Shown here: piece after piece, positions 23,601 to 31,799 of the stretch
How positions within the stretch are numbered: the stretch's first letter is position 1
Layout of the letters: each line of letters begins with the position of its first letter
Assembly (NCBI GenBank): GCA_036417435.1
Contig: CM070903.1
Location: forward strand, 56,892,001-56,956,000
Direction of reading: 5' to 3'
Source: Inia geoffrensis
Lineage: Eukaryota > Chordata > Mammalia > Artiodactyla > Iniidae
DNA length: 64,000 bases
Made by a program: the position numbers and the translations under genes
Notes under the pieces: generated by a model
The model's database searches: none
Told to the model about the DNA's origin: nothing
Seen by the model: only the letters and a program-made list of their open reading frames with translations

Positions 23601-26600
23601 AGACAAACTGACTGCTCCAAATCACTCTGACGCTTTCACAAAGCCCTGGTAGATCTAATTTTGTAAATGAGTCCTCTAACAAGTGAACAATTTCACTCAA
23701 AGAGTATATTGTTCTCAACCTGGCTCCCCACGGGGTCCCTGAACTCACAAAGCACTTCGATTACATTAAAAATCTATAGAATGTGGTTTGATTTTCATGA
23801 AATAAAAGAAAATCAAAATAACTACAGGCTTTTCCATTAGAAGAAAAAAGGAGAAAGAAAATCTGCTCACCTGAAAACACATCAAGTCTTGCAGCTCCTG
23901 CATCTCTGAAAACAATATAAAAATATTGCTTCAGTATGAAACTGTATTTTTAAAAATTACATTAATCTGAATTGCTCATGTGACATATGATCTACTGTCA
24001 GATAGCAAACAATGGAGAAATCTGCTTAAATTGCTTTAAAAACACTAAAATGTTTCGCCCTGCATTTGTAGACTAAGACCTATGATCACTCGTAATTTGA
24101 GAATATGACAAAGCCTGAAACTCAGAAATTTAAAAGAAGAGGTGGAATTTAGTGGTAGTTACACAAGAACCTCAAGAAACTGGATACTATGAACATTAAA
24201 AAAAAATGGTTGGAGAATAATCCAGAAGTCATATGAAGACTTTCATGATATATTTTAGTACAAAAAAGAAAATTACTAAGTACTGTGTACCATATAATCA
24301 CATTTTTAAAGAACATATATGATATTCATGTGCACATCTGTAAGGAAAGAAATCAAATGTTAACAGTGGTTTTCTCTAGGTCAGAGGTTGACAATCTATG
24401 GTCTATGGGCCCACCAACTGTTTTTGTGAATAAAGTTATGGGAACATGACCATGACCGTTTATTTACATATTGTCATTTACCTATTGCCTATAGTCTGCC
24501 TTCACACTACAATAGTAGAGTTGGGTAGTTTCAACAGAGAACACATGGCCTACAAAGGTGAAAATATTTAATATTTGGTCTTGCACAGCAAAGTATGCTG
24601 GACACACCCCCCCACAAATGATGAGGTTACTGGTGCCTTTTTTTTTTCTTAGTTTTCTACAATTCACAGATATTATTTATGTATTTTCTTAAATTACTTT
24701 TTAAAGTAGAAACTTTAAAAGGAAAGGAGAAAGAGCCAGAAGATCCTGGTTTCCACATGAAGGCTGAGAGAGAAAGGAGGACAATGAGGGCTTAGCTGAC
24801 GAGGAAGTGGGTATGTTGAGGGAAGGAAGAGTCTAGAAGGAAGTTAAGAATAATAACAACCAGTGGGACTCTGATGGGAAAATCTGAGTGTCTCCCAAAA
24901 TTTCCATCAGTCCTGACCCAAAACTACCCCAGATAAATTGGAGTAGGTACAATGTACCTGTTCTACAAAGTTGGCCCCTTAGCTCCTTCCTCTAGCCAAC
25001 TGCTGCTTCTAAGTGCCTCCTCTAAAGAAATTCTGGGGTTACCACTGTCATTTCTTGGGCATTGTCCATGTGACAAATAAATCTTAAACCTTCCCTTCTA
25101 ATCCTTACCACAGACCCACGACACATAGGTATCATTATCTCCATTGTATAATTACACGTTATACAAAGTACCATGTATACAATTGCTCAATAAACGCCAC
25201 TGTACTGAACAGTTTTTTTCATAGAAACAGTTTCTTCATAGAAAAATTCCATGGGGTGAGACAAAGAACAGTCATTCACCTTTACAGCATATTAAGACAT
25301 TTCATAATAAACTTTGTACTTGAGCCCAGGTGCTTTCTCTCTGAACATCTGTTGTATCAGGAAGAGTCCCCTAACAATTCCTTCCTATCCCGTCACATTT
25401 TCTCCTCCTCTTTCCACAACATTTTTTTAATACCTTCCAGTTCTAATTTTGACAACTACAGGAAATCATCAAAATCTTGAATACAATGATATAAAATAAC
25501 GTCTTAGAGTAACACAGGGACTTTATGAAGACCTCTGTAAGACCAACCGAGCATCTTGCATAAGTCTGTTAAATAGCTTCATTTGCTGTCGATTACTAGC
25601 ATCTAAGCAGTGGTGACAAACTTCAGTGTCCCCTGAAGACAGAGGAGCCGAAGAGTTCAGGCTGGCCATGGGGAACACTGGGAATGGCAAAACTGAAAAC
25701 ATAGGCTGGTCCCAAGAGTGCACCTGCTACACACCTGATCCCATTGAGGAAGGCAGCCTCAAGGCTGGTACGTCTAATCTTTAAAAAAAACAAAAAAAAA
25801 AAGCATGGGATCCAGATTCTTTTATGTGGCACCTCATGTTTCTCAAACTTTACAAACAAGTCCTTCTTTTCTTTTTTATAAATATTGTGCAAACTTTCAG
25901 TATGAGTCAAATAAACATGAGACAGTCTGGACTTGTTCAGGGGCTGCCAGTTTACAAACGCTGCTTGAAGAATTGCTTGATTGATCACATTTCCCTCACT
26001 CCCCTGAGTCTGCAGTCGATCTTTCTTTGCTAATCACCCTCTCTACTCCGTAAACCATTCCCACTGTTCTGTTTCTTCTCCATTTTGATTTTACTTGCCC
26101 TCCTTTGTTGTAATGAATGAGTGAAACAACTTTATAGGAGAAAAGACAGTAGGCAAAAGAGACAACTGTGTTCTTTCACAGTTACAGATGTCAAGTTGCT
26201 GGAAATGGACACTGAGTAGGACAGAGGACTAATGGATACAGGGGGAGCCTTGCTTCAAAGCTTTGAGCAGAAGCAAACAGTTGAAACCCTGAATTCCTGC
26301 AGAGACTAACCATGAACATTTATGTGTAGCAGCCCCATCTCTGTTACCTCCACCTAAGTTGCATTCATAGCTCTTCTGACCAAGCAAACTTCTTTTTCTC
26401 CTCTTCCCTCCCTTTTTGTGATGACTGTGATTCCATTAGTCCTGCAGAGTTTCATATAAAGAGGAGCTAGGGACTTTTTACTTAGCATTGAACATGGCTG
26501 TGCAGGAAGTTCTAGACGGCTGGTTAAATGACTACACCCTGTGGTCACACTCAGTCACCTCCTTTCAAAGGCCAGAAATGAGGGGAAAATGCAAAACACT

Positions 26601-29600
26601 GCAATAGCGTCATCAATCAGTGGCAGGGAATTTAGATGTCCCCACTGAGATCCCTTATCTAACGACCGCACACTACTCCCTGGGTGGACTTTGCTTTCTG
26701 CAGCAAAGGTGACAAAATCTTCTGTTACAGGCAAATACAAATATAAAACAATCAAATGCCATATTCAGTGAGCTGAAAAACTGACTCCTTCACAAACACA
26801 CTATTGAGCAGGTCTTAAATTGTTAAAGAGATTTCCTTAAACATCAATACCTTTATCAGAGACAGTAAAATGGGGCAAGGGAGTTCTGTAGCCAGACAGC
26901 CTGAATTTGAATTCTAGCTCTGCCAAATATTAACTGTATCTCCTTGAATAGGTCATCTAACCTCTCTGTGCATCAACTTCTACATCTGGGGAATTCAAAT
27001 AATGATTCCCAGGGCAAAGTGTTGTTGTCAAGAATAATGAGTTAATACCTGTACATGAAGAGCTCAGAAGAGGATCTGATACACAGCAGGGGATCAAATT
27101 ACTTCTTAACTATGCAAATTCTCCTTAACTATGCAATTCACTTTGAAGCAGACTTCAGTAAATGCCCAAACCCAAATCTAAATTCTCAATACATAGTATA
27201 CATTGATACATAATTCAAATAAAATCCAAATGAATATCTGCTATTACATGGTTATAAACACAAAAACAGATGTCCAGATGAATGGATAAGGAAGACGTGG
27301 CACATATATACAATGGAATATTACTCAGCCATAAAAAGAAATGAAACTGAGTTATTTGTAGTGAGATGGATGGACCTAGAGTCTGTCATACAGATTGAAG
27401 TAAGTCAGAAAGAGAAAAACAAATACCATATGCTAACACATATATATGGAATCTAAAAAAAAAAAAAAAAAAAGGTCATGAAGAACCTAGGGGCAAGACG
27501 GGAATAAAGACACAGACCTACCAGAGAATGGACTTGAGGATATGGGGAGGGGGAAGGGTAAGCTGTGACAAAGTGAGAGAGTGGCATGGACATATATATA
27601 CACTACCAACCGTAAGGTAGATAGCTAGTGGGAAGCAGCCGCATAGCACAGGGAGATCAGCTCAGTGCTTTGTGACCACCTAGAGGGGTGGGATAGGGAG
27701 GGTGGGAGGGAGGGAGACGAAAGAGGGAAGAGATATGGGAACATATGTATATGTATAACTGATTCACTTTGTTATAAAGCAGAAACTAACACACCGTTGT
27801 AAAGCAATTATACTCCAATAAAGATGTAAAAAAAAAAAAAGATGTCCAATTTACCTGCACTTCAAGTATGATCATAAATACAAACTGAATAAAGATGAAT
27901 AATTCCTCCTTTCAACTGTTCTTTTTCCTATAGTACCTTGATTTTATAGGAAATCAAGTCACAAAGCTTTCCAAGTGGGGAAATGACAACGTATTTTCAT
28001 CTCTTAATATGACTAGACTTTATTAATGTCATAAAATGCCTTTGTCCATTTGAATAACCTTTGTTTACACATAATCCTTACCTTGCATTGTCCAGCAATT
28101 CAGCCAGTGCTCCAAAAAGGAAACTGTGAGTGGTGCTGATGAAGAAATAGAGGGGAAACCAAAGTTAAACCAACTCTGTAATCAATGTAAAAGGTTCAAG
28201 ACACATTCAGACAATGTTCTCCAGTGCTAGGCAGATAATCAATTGCAGAGTTATTCTAGAAACTACTTTCTCAGCATGGTCAAGATTCTGAAGTACATGA
28301 CAAAGCCAGGGCTAAGAACACTATTGCCAAAATATCCTGTCTACTCCTAATAAAACAAAGACTTCAAGGACCTGACTGTACTTAAAGCAAATTTTGACAT
28401 TTTAAAATCGCTTGATAAGCATTTACTCAAGTTTTTTTAGAGAATGTTTCATTAAAGCTGTATTATTTAAGGCCAAATTACTTCTGAAAAACCTTGATCA
28501 AAATCCAGGCTCGCTGAAAGACCTTAAGACTCCATCTGCAGACACAGGCACTGGCAGGGGACCCTGTCTGCACCACTAACCTACACTTTTCTGTGCAATC
28601 TTTTCACCTTGGACAACCCTGATCCTTAAATAATCTCACAGATTACCAGTGGTCACTCTCCCCTGTATCCCTTTTGCCAAGTCCTGAGCGACAGAACACA
28701 CTAGATAGCCATCCTTATTTATACTTTGAAGGCTGAATGTTCCTCTGGGGTGATATCAAGCCACCTTCAGGGTCCCACACTTGCTTTTCATTTGTTGTTG
28801 TGGATATTTCAATCAGCAACCTCATCGCAGCATTAAGGTAAGATTCAGTACGCAATTTTCTTTTTATATTTAGTAAACAGGTAGCAGAAGCAAGAGAGAC
28901 CCATTTATCAAAAAACATCTGCTCATTTGTACAAGAGGAAGGATAATCTGCAATGTCTCAGTGACTCCAAATACCTCAGGCCACAGGATGATATGTTAGC
29001 TAAAAATTTATTTAAAAAAAATACATACATATATCTACTTTTGGAATTTTAAACTATAAACACATGCTGATGAGGGGTCTCTTGACTCCAGTCAGCTTTC
29101 AAATTCATCATCAGAATAAACCTACTATGCTTCTAATGAAGAGACAAGTTTGTGAACCACTATCCTAATTGCTTAGTACACCATTCATTTGACTCTTAAT
29201 TATACCCTACAGTAGAACTAACTCCTTTAATGGCAGACATCAGATGTCTCTGATTTCTGAGCTTAGCTGCTCTTATAAAATAGTTGCCTTTTAATAAATA
29301 TTCACTGTTCGTGAAAAAAAGCATAAACCTACTAAATGCAATTATTGCAAAAAGGTGTCCTTCACTCAAAAGAAAGTTAGTACTTAAAAATCTAGAACAG
29401 AGCAAAAGAAAAGTGTCGGTGACATGCTTTACAAAAGCAGCACTTCAAACCACAAGCCTTTCTAAACAATCCTTCAGGAAAGTAACTGCAATCATTCTGA
29501 TCCCCCCGCCAAAAATGCCATATAAGCTTCTGTACCATTTCACTTGAGATTTTTACTGACTGCCTGCTATGTGCCAACGTGGGCAGACATGTTCTTTACA

Positions 29601-31594
29601 CTTTGCGGGCTCAAGTTAGTGGGGGATATGAAACATACACAAGTAAACAAACATATAAAGATGAAAACACCGATTATGATTCAATGCTACTAAGAAAGAG
29701 GTATGGGGAAGAGTAACTGGTGAGGAAGGGAAAGCCTTTCTTCACAGAAGACATGAGCTGAACCCTGAAAGATGAGAGCTCAGTCCCTTGCAGAACTGGA
29801 GTGAAAATGCTGCAGCAAGAGCAGGAGGTGCAAAGGCCTTGAAGCAGAAAACAGCCAAGCAGGCCAGTCTGCTCTGGCTATGGGAAAACGGGGAGATCAC
29901 AGCAAGATATGGGATGGCCAGGTCGTGCAGTGCTTCCTGCTCCATGGTTAGGAGCTCATACTTGGTCCCCATGCAACTGGAAACCACTGTCATGTCTTAA
30001 GAAAAGTGACACACCTTGGGGCTTCCCTGGTGACTCAGTGGTTAAGAATCCGCCTCCCAATGCAGGGGACACAGGTTCAAGCCCTGGTCCAGGAAGATCC
30101 CACATGCCGCGGAGCAACTAGGTCTGTGAGCCACAACTACTGAAGCCCGCGCACCTAGAGCCCGTGCTCCACAACAAGAGAAGCCACCGCAGTGAGAAGC
30201 CTGCACACCACAACGAAGAGTAGCCCCAGCTCACCGCAACTAGAGAAAGCCCGCATGCAGCAACGAAGACCCAACGCAGTCAAAAATAAAAATAAATAAA
30301 TAAATAATATTAAAAAGAAAAAAAAAGAAGAGTGACACATCTGGTTTAAGTTTTTAAAAGCTCACTCTGGCAGCTTTTAGGAAAACGGATCATAGGGGAG
30401 CAAGAAGGGGAAGCAGAGAACCTAGTTTAGAGGCTATGAGAAATCCAGAGGGGAGATGGCAGTAGAGGTGGGGAGAAATGGATGAACTTGAGACACAGAG
30501 GTGGCATGAAGAGGACTTGATGATTGATGGATTGGATGTGGAGGTGAAGCAAAGGAGGAATAAAAAATCACTCCTGTTTTTACTGAGGCCAGTCTCAGAT
30601 AAGAATTTTATCTCTGGGAGCTGAGACTATGCCGATTTGTATCTGATTTTGTTGCTGTGGCTTCACGCTGCTGTCACTTTTGTTGTTAAGTTACCCGACC
30701 ACCAACTGATAATGGGGTAGTATGCGGGGGGAGGTTGGGGAGCAATAGCTATAGAAACTATGCAAAACTGAGGAACTTTTCTAAGATAAAATTCACAGTC
30801 TTTCCAGCACTCAGCTTATAATTTTTCAACTTGCTCAAAATTGCTATTTCTTCATTTGTCTTCTACCTGTTAACTTTTAACTACTTGTACCATCCTTTCC
30901 AGCTTGAAGTCATTCTCCATGATAACAAGATAAAACTAAATATCTGCTGAATATTGCCTGTTTGTTTTATTCTGTTGTCTGTAAAAATTACACTGTTTTT
31001 CCCAAGCAGCAAGGCCAGGCTTCTTTACATTTCCATTTCTGTGGTTTCAAATCTGCTGCATTCTTTCTATCAATCGGTACGTTCAGTAAATACAAATTAC
31101 TAAAAGGTTCCAAAAAATCAACATACCACTGTGAATTACACAGCACTCACTGCTATGCTTTGCTCTGTTGGAAATAACAGATGGACAAGAAAACCTCTGT
31201 CATCTGCCTCTGCAATCTGAATATTCGATATAACACCTAAAAAGTAGCCAAAGGGGCTACTGGTCTGACAGAAGAAACAGTGCCCAATAATAACTAAAAT
31301 GTGAGATTCCTATCCTCATAGAGGTTACATTTTCAGAAAGACTCAGGATGCAACAGCGGCTGGAATCGATAAATACAAATTACTCTTTGGAGGGCAACTT
31401 TAATCTTTAAAATGTCAGTGTGTTAGGGAGAGAAATCATTAGAGATAGGCCAGGATGGTAGAATGAGGAGAGGAACAAACGTCTCCATTGTGTGGACAGG
31501 CTCCCCCGTTCCGGCTACGCCAGGGTACTCACGAGTTGGCGTGGATGAAGTCCAGATTCAGCTGGGCCCGCCGCAGAGCGGTATACTTGTCCAT
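10075..31594 (-). CDS. MORC1: MORC1, MORC family CW-type zinc finger 1: first seven coding exons (partial gene)
   Basis: Joined minus-strand exons are 31594-31533, 28135-28082, 23905-23871, 17628-17560, 14648-14558, 13916-13808 and 10234-10075. They give 580 nt, or 193 complete codons plus one base, with matching phases and GT/AG borders throughout. The protein is the N-terminal GHKL (Bergerat-fold) ATPase domain. Motif I is ELLDNARDA (E33, N37), motif II DDGCGM (D66, G68, G70), and motif [15 protein letters not shown] (residues 96-107). Family knowledge: MORC1 is a nuclear, mainly testis-expressed ATPase that represses transposons in male germ cells; ATP binding drives dimerisation. The later part (rest of ATPase, coiled coil, CW zinc finger) lies left of the window. 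I searched 1-10,074 for exon 8 (expected to start GTLLVIYNL) and did not find it. Identification rests on near-identity to the remembered human protein. No disabling change is visible, so the gene looks intact here. Confidence 0.96.
10538..10591. repeat. Short tandem array of gcatatccaag units
   Basis: Three copies of (gca)tatccaag alternate with agtatgacag-type spacers, about 20-23 bp period. A small local amplification in intron 6. Confidence 0.75.
11210..12460 (+). mobile_element. Ancient L1/HAL1-like LINE fragment
   Basis: The text agaattaaaggacatgagtt, atggagcaatgccttcaaaa, ccaaactatcattaagtgt and cactcttgctgagaaagcta matches the familiar 3' region of HAL1/L1M elements. It is heavily decayed and has no coding capacity. 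Borders are approximate. Confidence 0.6.
12461..13807. other. MORC1 intron 6 remainder
   Basis: No recognisable gene. A C-rich stretch at 12790-13060 gives short chance ORFs, and there may be an L2-like tail near 13200-13290 (cagtgctaggcagacagcag). Confidence 0.5.
13808..13916 (-). CDS. MORC1: MORC1 coding exon 6
   Basis: A 109-nt exon between acceptor tttttaatacag and donor gtaagg. It encodes S104 to E140. It begins (S)[19 protein letters not shown] and then gives the stretch ending [12 protein letters not shown]. The GSMRIGKD segment completes motif III. The exon ends in phase 0, matching exon 7. Confidence 0.96.
14558..14648 (-). CDS. MORC1: MORC1 coding exon 5 (GHKL motif III start)
   Basis: A 91-nt exon between acceptor tgtcaattatag and donor gtgaga. 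It encodes E74 to K103 and two bases of S104. It contains [19 protein letters not shown] and the following NGLK, which begin motif III and the ATP-lid region. Residue 84 is Thr; I remember Arg in human MORC1. Confidence 0.95.
14894..15254 (+). mobile_element. CHR-type tRNA-derived SINE, long form
   Basis: It starts gggcttccctggtagtgcag, has the B-box-like ggttcgagccctggtccggg, then the long 3' body (gagtagcccccacttgccgc) and an A-rich tail. The target duplication is ttccttgtccct (14882-14893) / ttcttgtccct (15255-15265). An internal duplication of gagaagcccgcgcacc occurs at about 15126-15157. It lies antisense in MORC1 intron 4. Confidence 0.93.
15266..17559. other. MORC1 intron 4 remainder
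   Basis: It holds a MIR-family piece (15840-16050) and an old interspersed repeat around 16130-16290 (gttttaagcaggggcatcaa context, family not assigned). The rest shows no feature I recognise. Confidence 0.5.
15840..16050 (+). repeat. MIR-family SINE
   Basis: The text tagtatgtgccaggtactat, ttacagatgaggaaatttaa and cccaaggtcacactgataaa is typical of MIR/MIRb cores. Confidence 0.8.
17560..17628 (-). CDS. MORC1: MORC1 coding exon 4 (GHKL motif II)
   Basis: A 69-nt exon between acceptor ttctcttacag and donor gtaagt. It encodes V51 to P73 plus the first base of E74. It contains FLDDGCGM, the D-x-G-x-G motif II that contacts the adenine base in GHKL ATPases (D66, G68, G70). Confidence 0.96.
18272..18490 (+). 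mobile_element. CHR-type SINE, short form
   Basis: It begins gggcttccctggtggcgcag and ends in an aaataaataaat tail. Perfect 15-bp target duplications aaaagtaatgagagt lie at 18257-18271 and 18491-18505. Low divergence suggests a young insertion. It lies antisense in MORC1 intron 3. Confidence 0.95.
18590..18910 (-). mobile_element. Old L1M-type 3' UTR fragment
   Basis: The text tttattgagaaatagcttac, gtttaaagtgtacaatgtga and ccatcaccacaatcgggata is the familiar reverse-oriented 3' end of ancient L1M elements. Confidence 0.65.
19218..19350. mobile_element. hAT-type (MER20/MER5-like) fragment
   Basis: The text gttctcaaccttggctgcac and tttgaatcaccgggata matches one end of these elements, and cagaactgggaaccac resembles the other. 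It is decayed. Confidence 0.6.
20085..20660 (+). repeat. Ancient interspersed repeat with an embedded (GA)n tract
   Basis: The text taattttatgtgtcaacttg, aatgtgggtcagcctcatcc, cagcccacacaatcatggga and attggttctgtttctctgaa belongs to a widespread old mammalian repeat that I cannot name with confidence. The same family appears in reverse at the right edge (63884-64000). Confidence 0.6.
20537..20596. repeat. (GA)n microsatellite
   Basis: About 57 bp of nearly uninterrupted ag repeats in MORC1 intron 3. Confidence 0.95.
21499..21565. repeat. Tandem duplication of 32 bp
   Basis: Two identical 32-bp copies at 21499-21530 and 21534-21565, period 35. The unit begins gttgatagccatattgtgg and ends gctgcaataa. 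Confidence 0.93.
22260..22545 (+). repeat. L2 LINE 3' end
   Basis: The text ttagaatgcatgttccatga, gagcacaggct, ctatccccagcacctaggaa and gttattgaataaatgaatg is the typical L2 tail. A shorter L2-like piece lies at about 21140-21235 (agtgcctgccacttggtaag). Confidence 0.75.
23871..23905 (-). CDS. MORC1: MORC1 coding exon 3 (35-nt microexon-sized)
   Basis: A 35-nt exon between acceptor attgttttcag and donor gtgagc. It encodes the end of R39, then [11 protein letters not shown] and the first base of V51. Frame continuity with exons 2 and 4 is exact (1 + 33 + 1 bases). Confidence 0.94.
24380..24612. mobile_element. Non-autonomous hAT-type DNA transposon, opposite orientation to the 8712 copy
   Basis: The text ggtcagaggttgacaatcta, caccaactgtttttgtgaat and tacaaaggtgaaaatattta matches the same old element as at 8712-8935 in reverse orientation. 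The right end is eroded. It lies in MORC1 intron 2, about 500 bp upstream of exon 3. Confidence 0.65.
24613..26879. other. MORC1 intron 2, middle part
   Basis: Short open frames occur here, but none shows splice-bounded coding sequence that I recognise. The region 25100-25220 ends with an L2-like tail (caattgctcaataaacgcc). Confidence 0.45.
26880..27130 (+). repeat. MIR SINE
   Basis: The text gaattctagctctgccaaat, aggtcatctaacctctctgt and gagttaatacctgtacatg matches the MIR core. Confidence 0.8.
27276..27834 (+). mobile_element. L1 LINE 3' end
   Basis: A 5'-truncated L1 of about 0.56 kb. It starts at the ORF2 end (gatgaatggataaggaagac), continues through gaatattactcagccataaa and the 3' UTR, and ends in aataaagatgtaaaaaaa. 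A short duplication of agatgtcca plus adjoining A's lies at 27268-27275 and 27840-27848. It lies antisense in MORC1 intron 2, close to exon 2. Confidence 0.92.
28082..28135 (-). CDS. MORC1: MORC1 coding exon 2 (GHKL motif I)
   Basis: A 54-nt exon between acceptor ttcttcatcag and donor gtaagg. It encodes (S)[17 protein letters not shown](R), residues 21-39. It carries the ATP/Mg-binding N-box glutamate E33 and asparagine N37. It joins exon 1 in phase 2 and exon 3 in phase 2. It is too short to show as an independent ORF. Confidence 0.96.
28715..28918 (-). other. Unassigned 67-codon open frame in MORC1 intron 1
   Basis: It begins [20 protein letters not shown] and ends in [14 protein letters not shown] recognise no family. 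No flanking splice sites join it in frame to MORC1 exons. It may be a decayed repeat or a chance frame. Confidence 0.2.
29540..30010 (+). repeat. Ancient interspersed repeat, family not assigned
   Basis: The text tgactgcctgctatgtgcca, gctgaaccctgaaagatgag and gatatgggatggccaggtcg resembles a common old mammalian repeat. Related text resumes at 30345-30600 (ctcactctggcagc, gatggattggatgtgg), so the SINE at 30018 has split it. Confidence 0.5.
30018..30324 (+). mobile_element. CHR-type SINE, long form
   Basis: It begins ggggcttccctggtgactca and has ggttcaagccctggtccagg, gagtagccccagctcaccgc and an aaataaataaat tail. The target duplication is aagaaaagtgacacacctt / aagaagagtgacacatct. It lies antisense in MORC1 intron 1. 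Confidence 0.92.
31533..31594 (-). CDS. MORC1: MORC1 coding exon 1 (start codon)
   Basis: The ATG at 31594-31592 lies in a strong Kozak context (gcc-ATG-G). It encodes [20 protein letters not shown] plus two bases of Ser21, then the donor gtgagt. The same reading frame stays open upstream into the GC-rich region. I chose this Met because MORC1 starts with M-D-x-Y and no conserved residues precede it. The exon sits in a CpG-rich segment that also holds the promoter. Confidence 0.96.
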
Positions 31595-31666
31595 GGCCTG
31601 GAACGCGACCCGCACGGCCCTCGGGGACCCAGACGCCGGGTCCAGCAGCTTTTCGCCCATCTCCGC

Positions 31667-31700
31667 GCCCACGCCCACGTCCACGCCCACGCCCACGCCC
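31667..31700 (-). promoter_or_regulatory. GGGCGT-type hexamer array (Sp/KLF-like sites) upstream of MORC1 ATG
   Basis: On the minus strand this reads as about five to six near-perfect copies of GGGCGT/GGACGT in tandem, 73-106 bp upstream of the ATG. GGGCGTGG resembles GC-box/CACCC sites bound by Sp1/KLF factors. The regular G-runs could also form a G-quadruplex. Factor binding is inferred. Confidence 0.55.
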
Positions 31701-31730
31701 TTGCGCGGACACCTGGCTCGGCGAGCACGC

Positions 31731-31744
31731 GCTCCCCCTGGTGG
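31731..31744 (-). promoter_or_regulatory. CTCF-like core motif
   Basis: The minus strand reads CCACCAGGGGGAGC, which matches the classical CTCF core (CCASYAGRKGGC-type) at nearly every position. It lies about 140 bp upstream of the MORC1 ATG in the CpG-rich segment. Occupancy is not known. Confidence 0.6.
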
Positions 31745-31799
31745 CCGGAGCGCGAAGCTCACCCTGCACTGTGGGCCCGAGTGTCTGGCAAGTTAAGTC

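Noticed and set aside
31671..31700. CRISPR-like or satellite array
   Set aside because: The units are only 6 bp with no spacers. It is a short GC-rich tandem repeat in a promoter.
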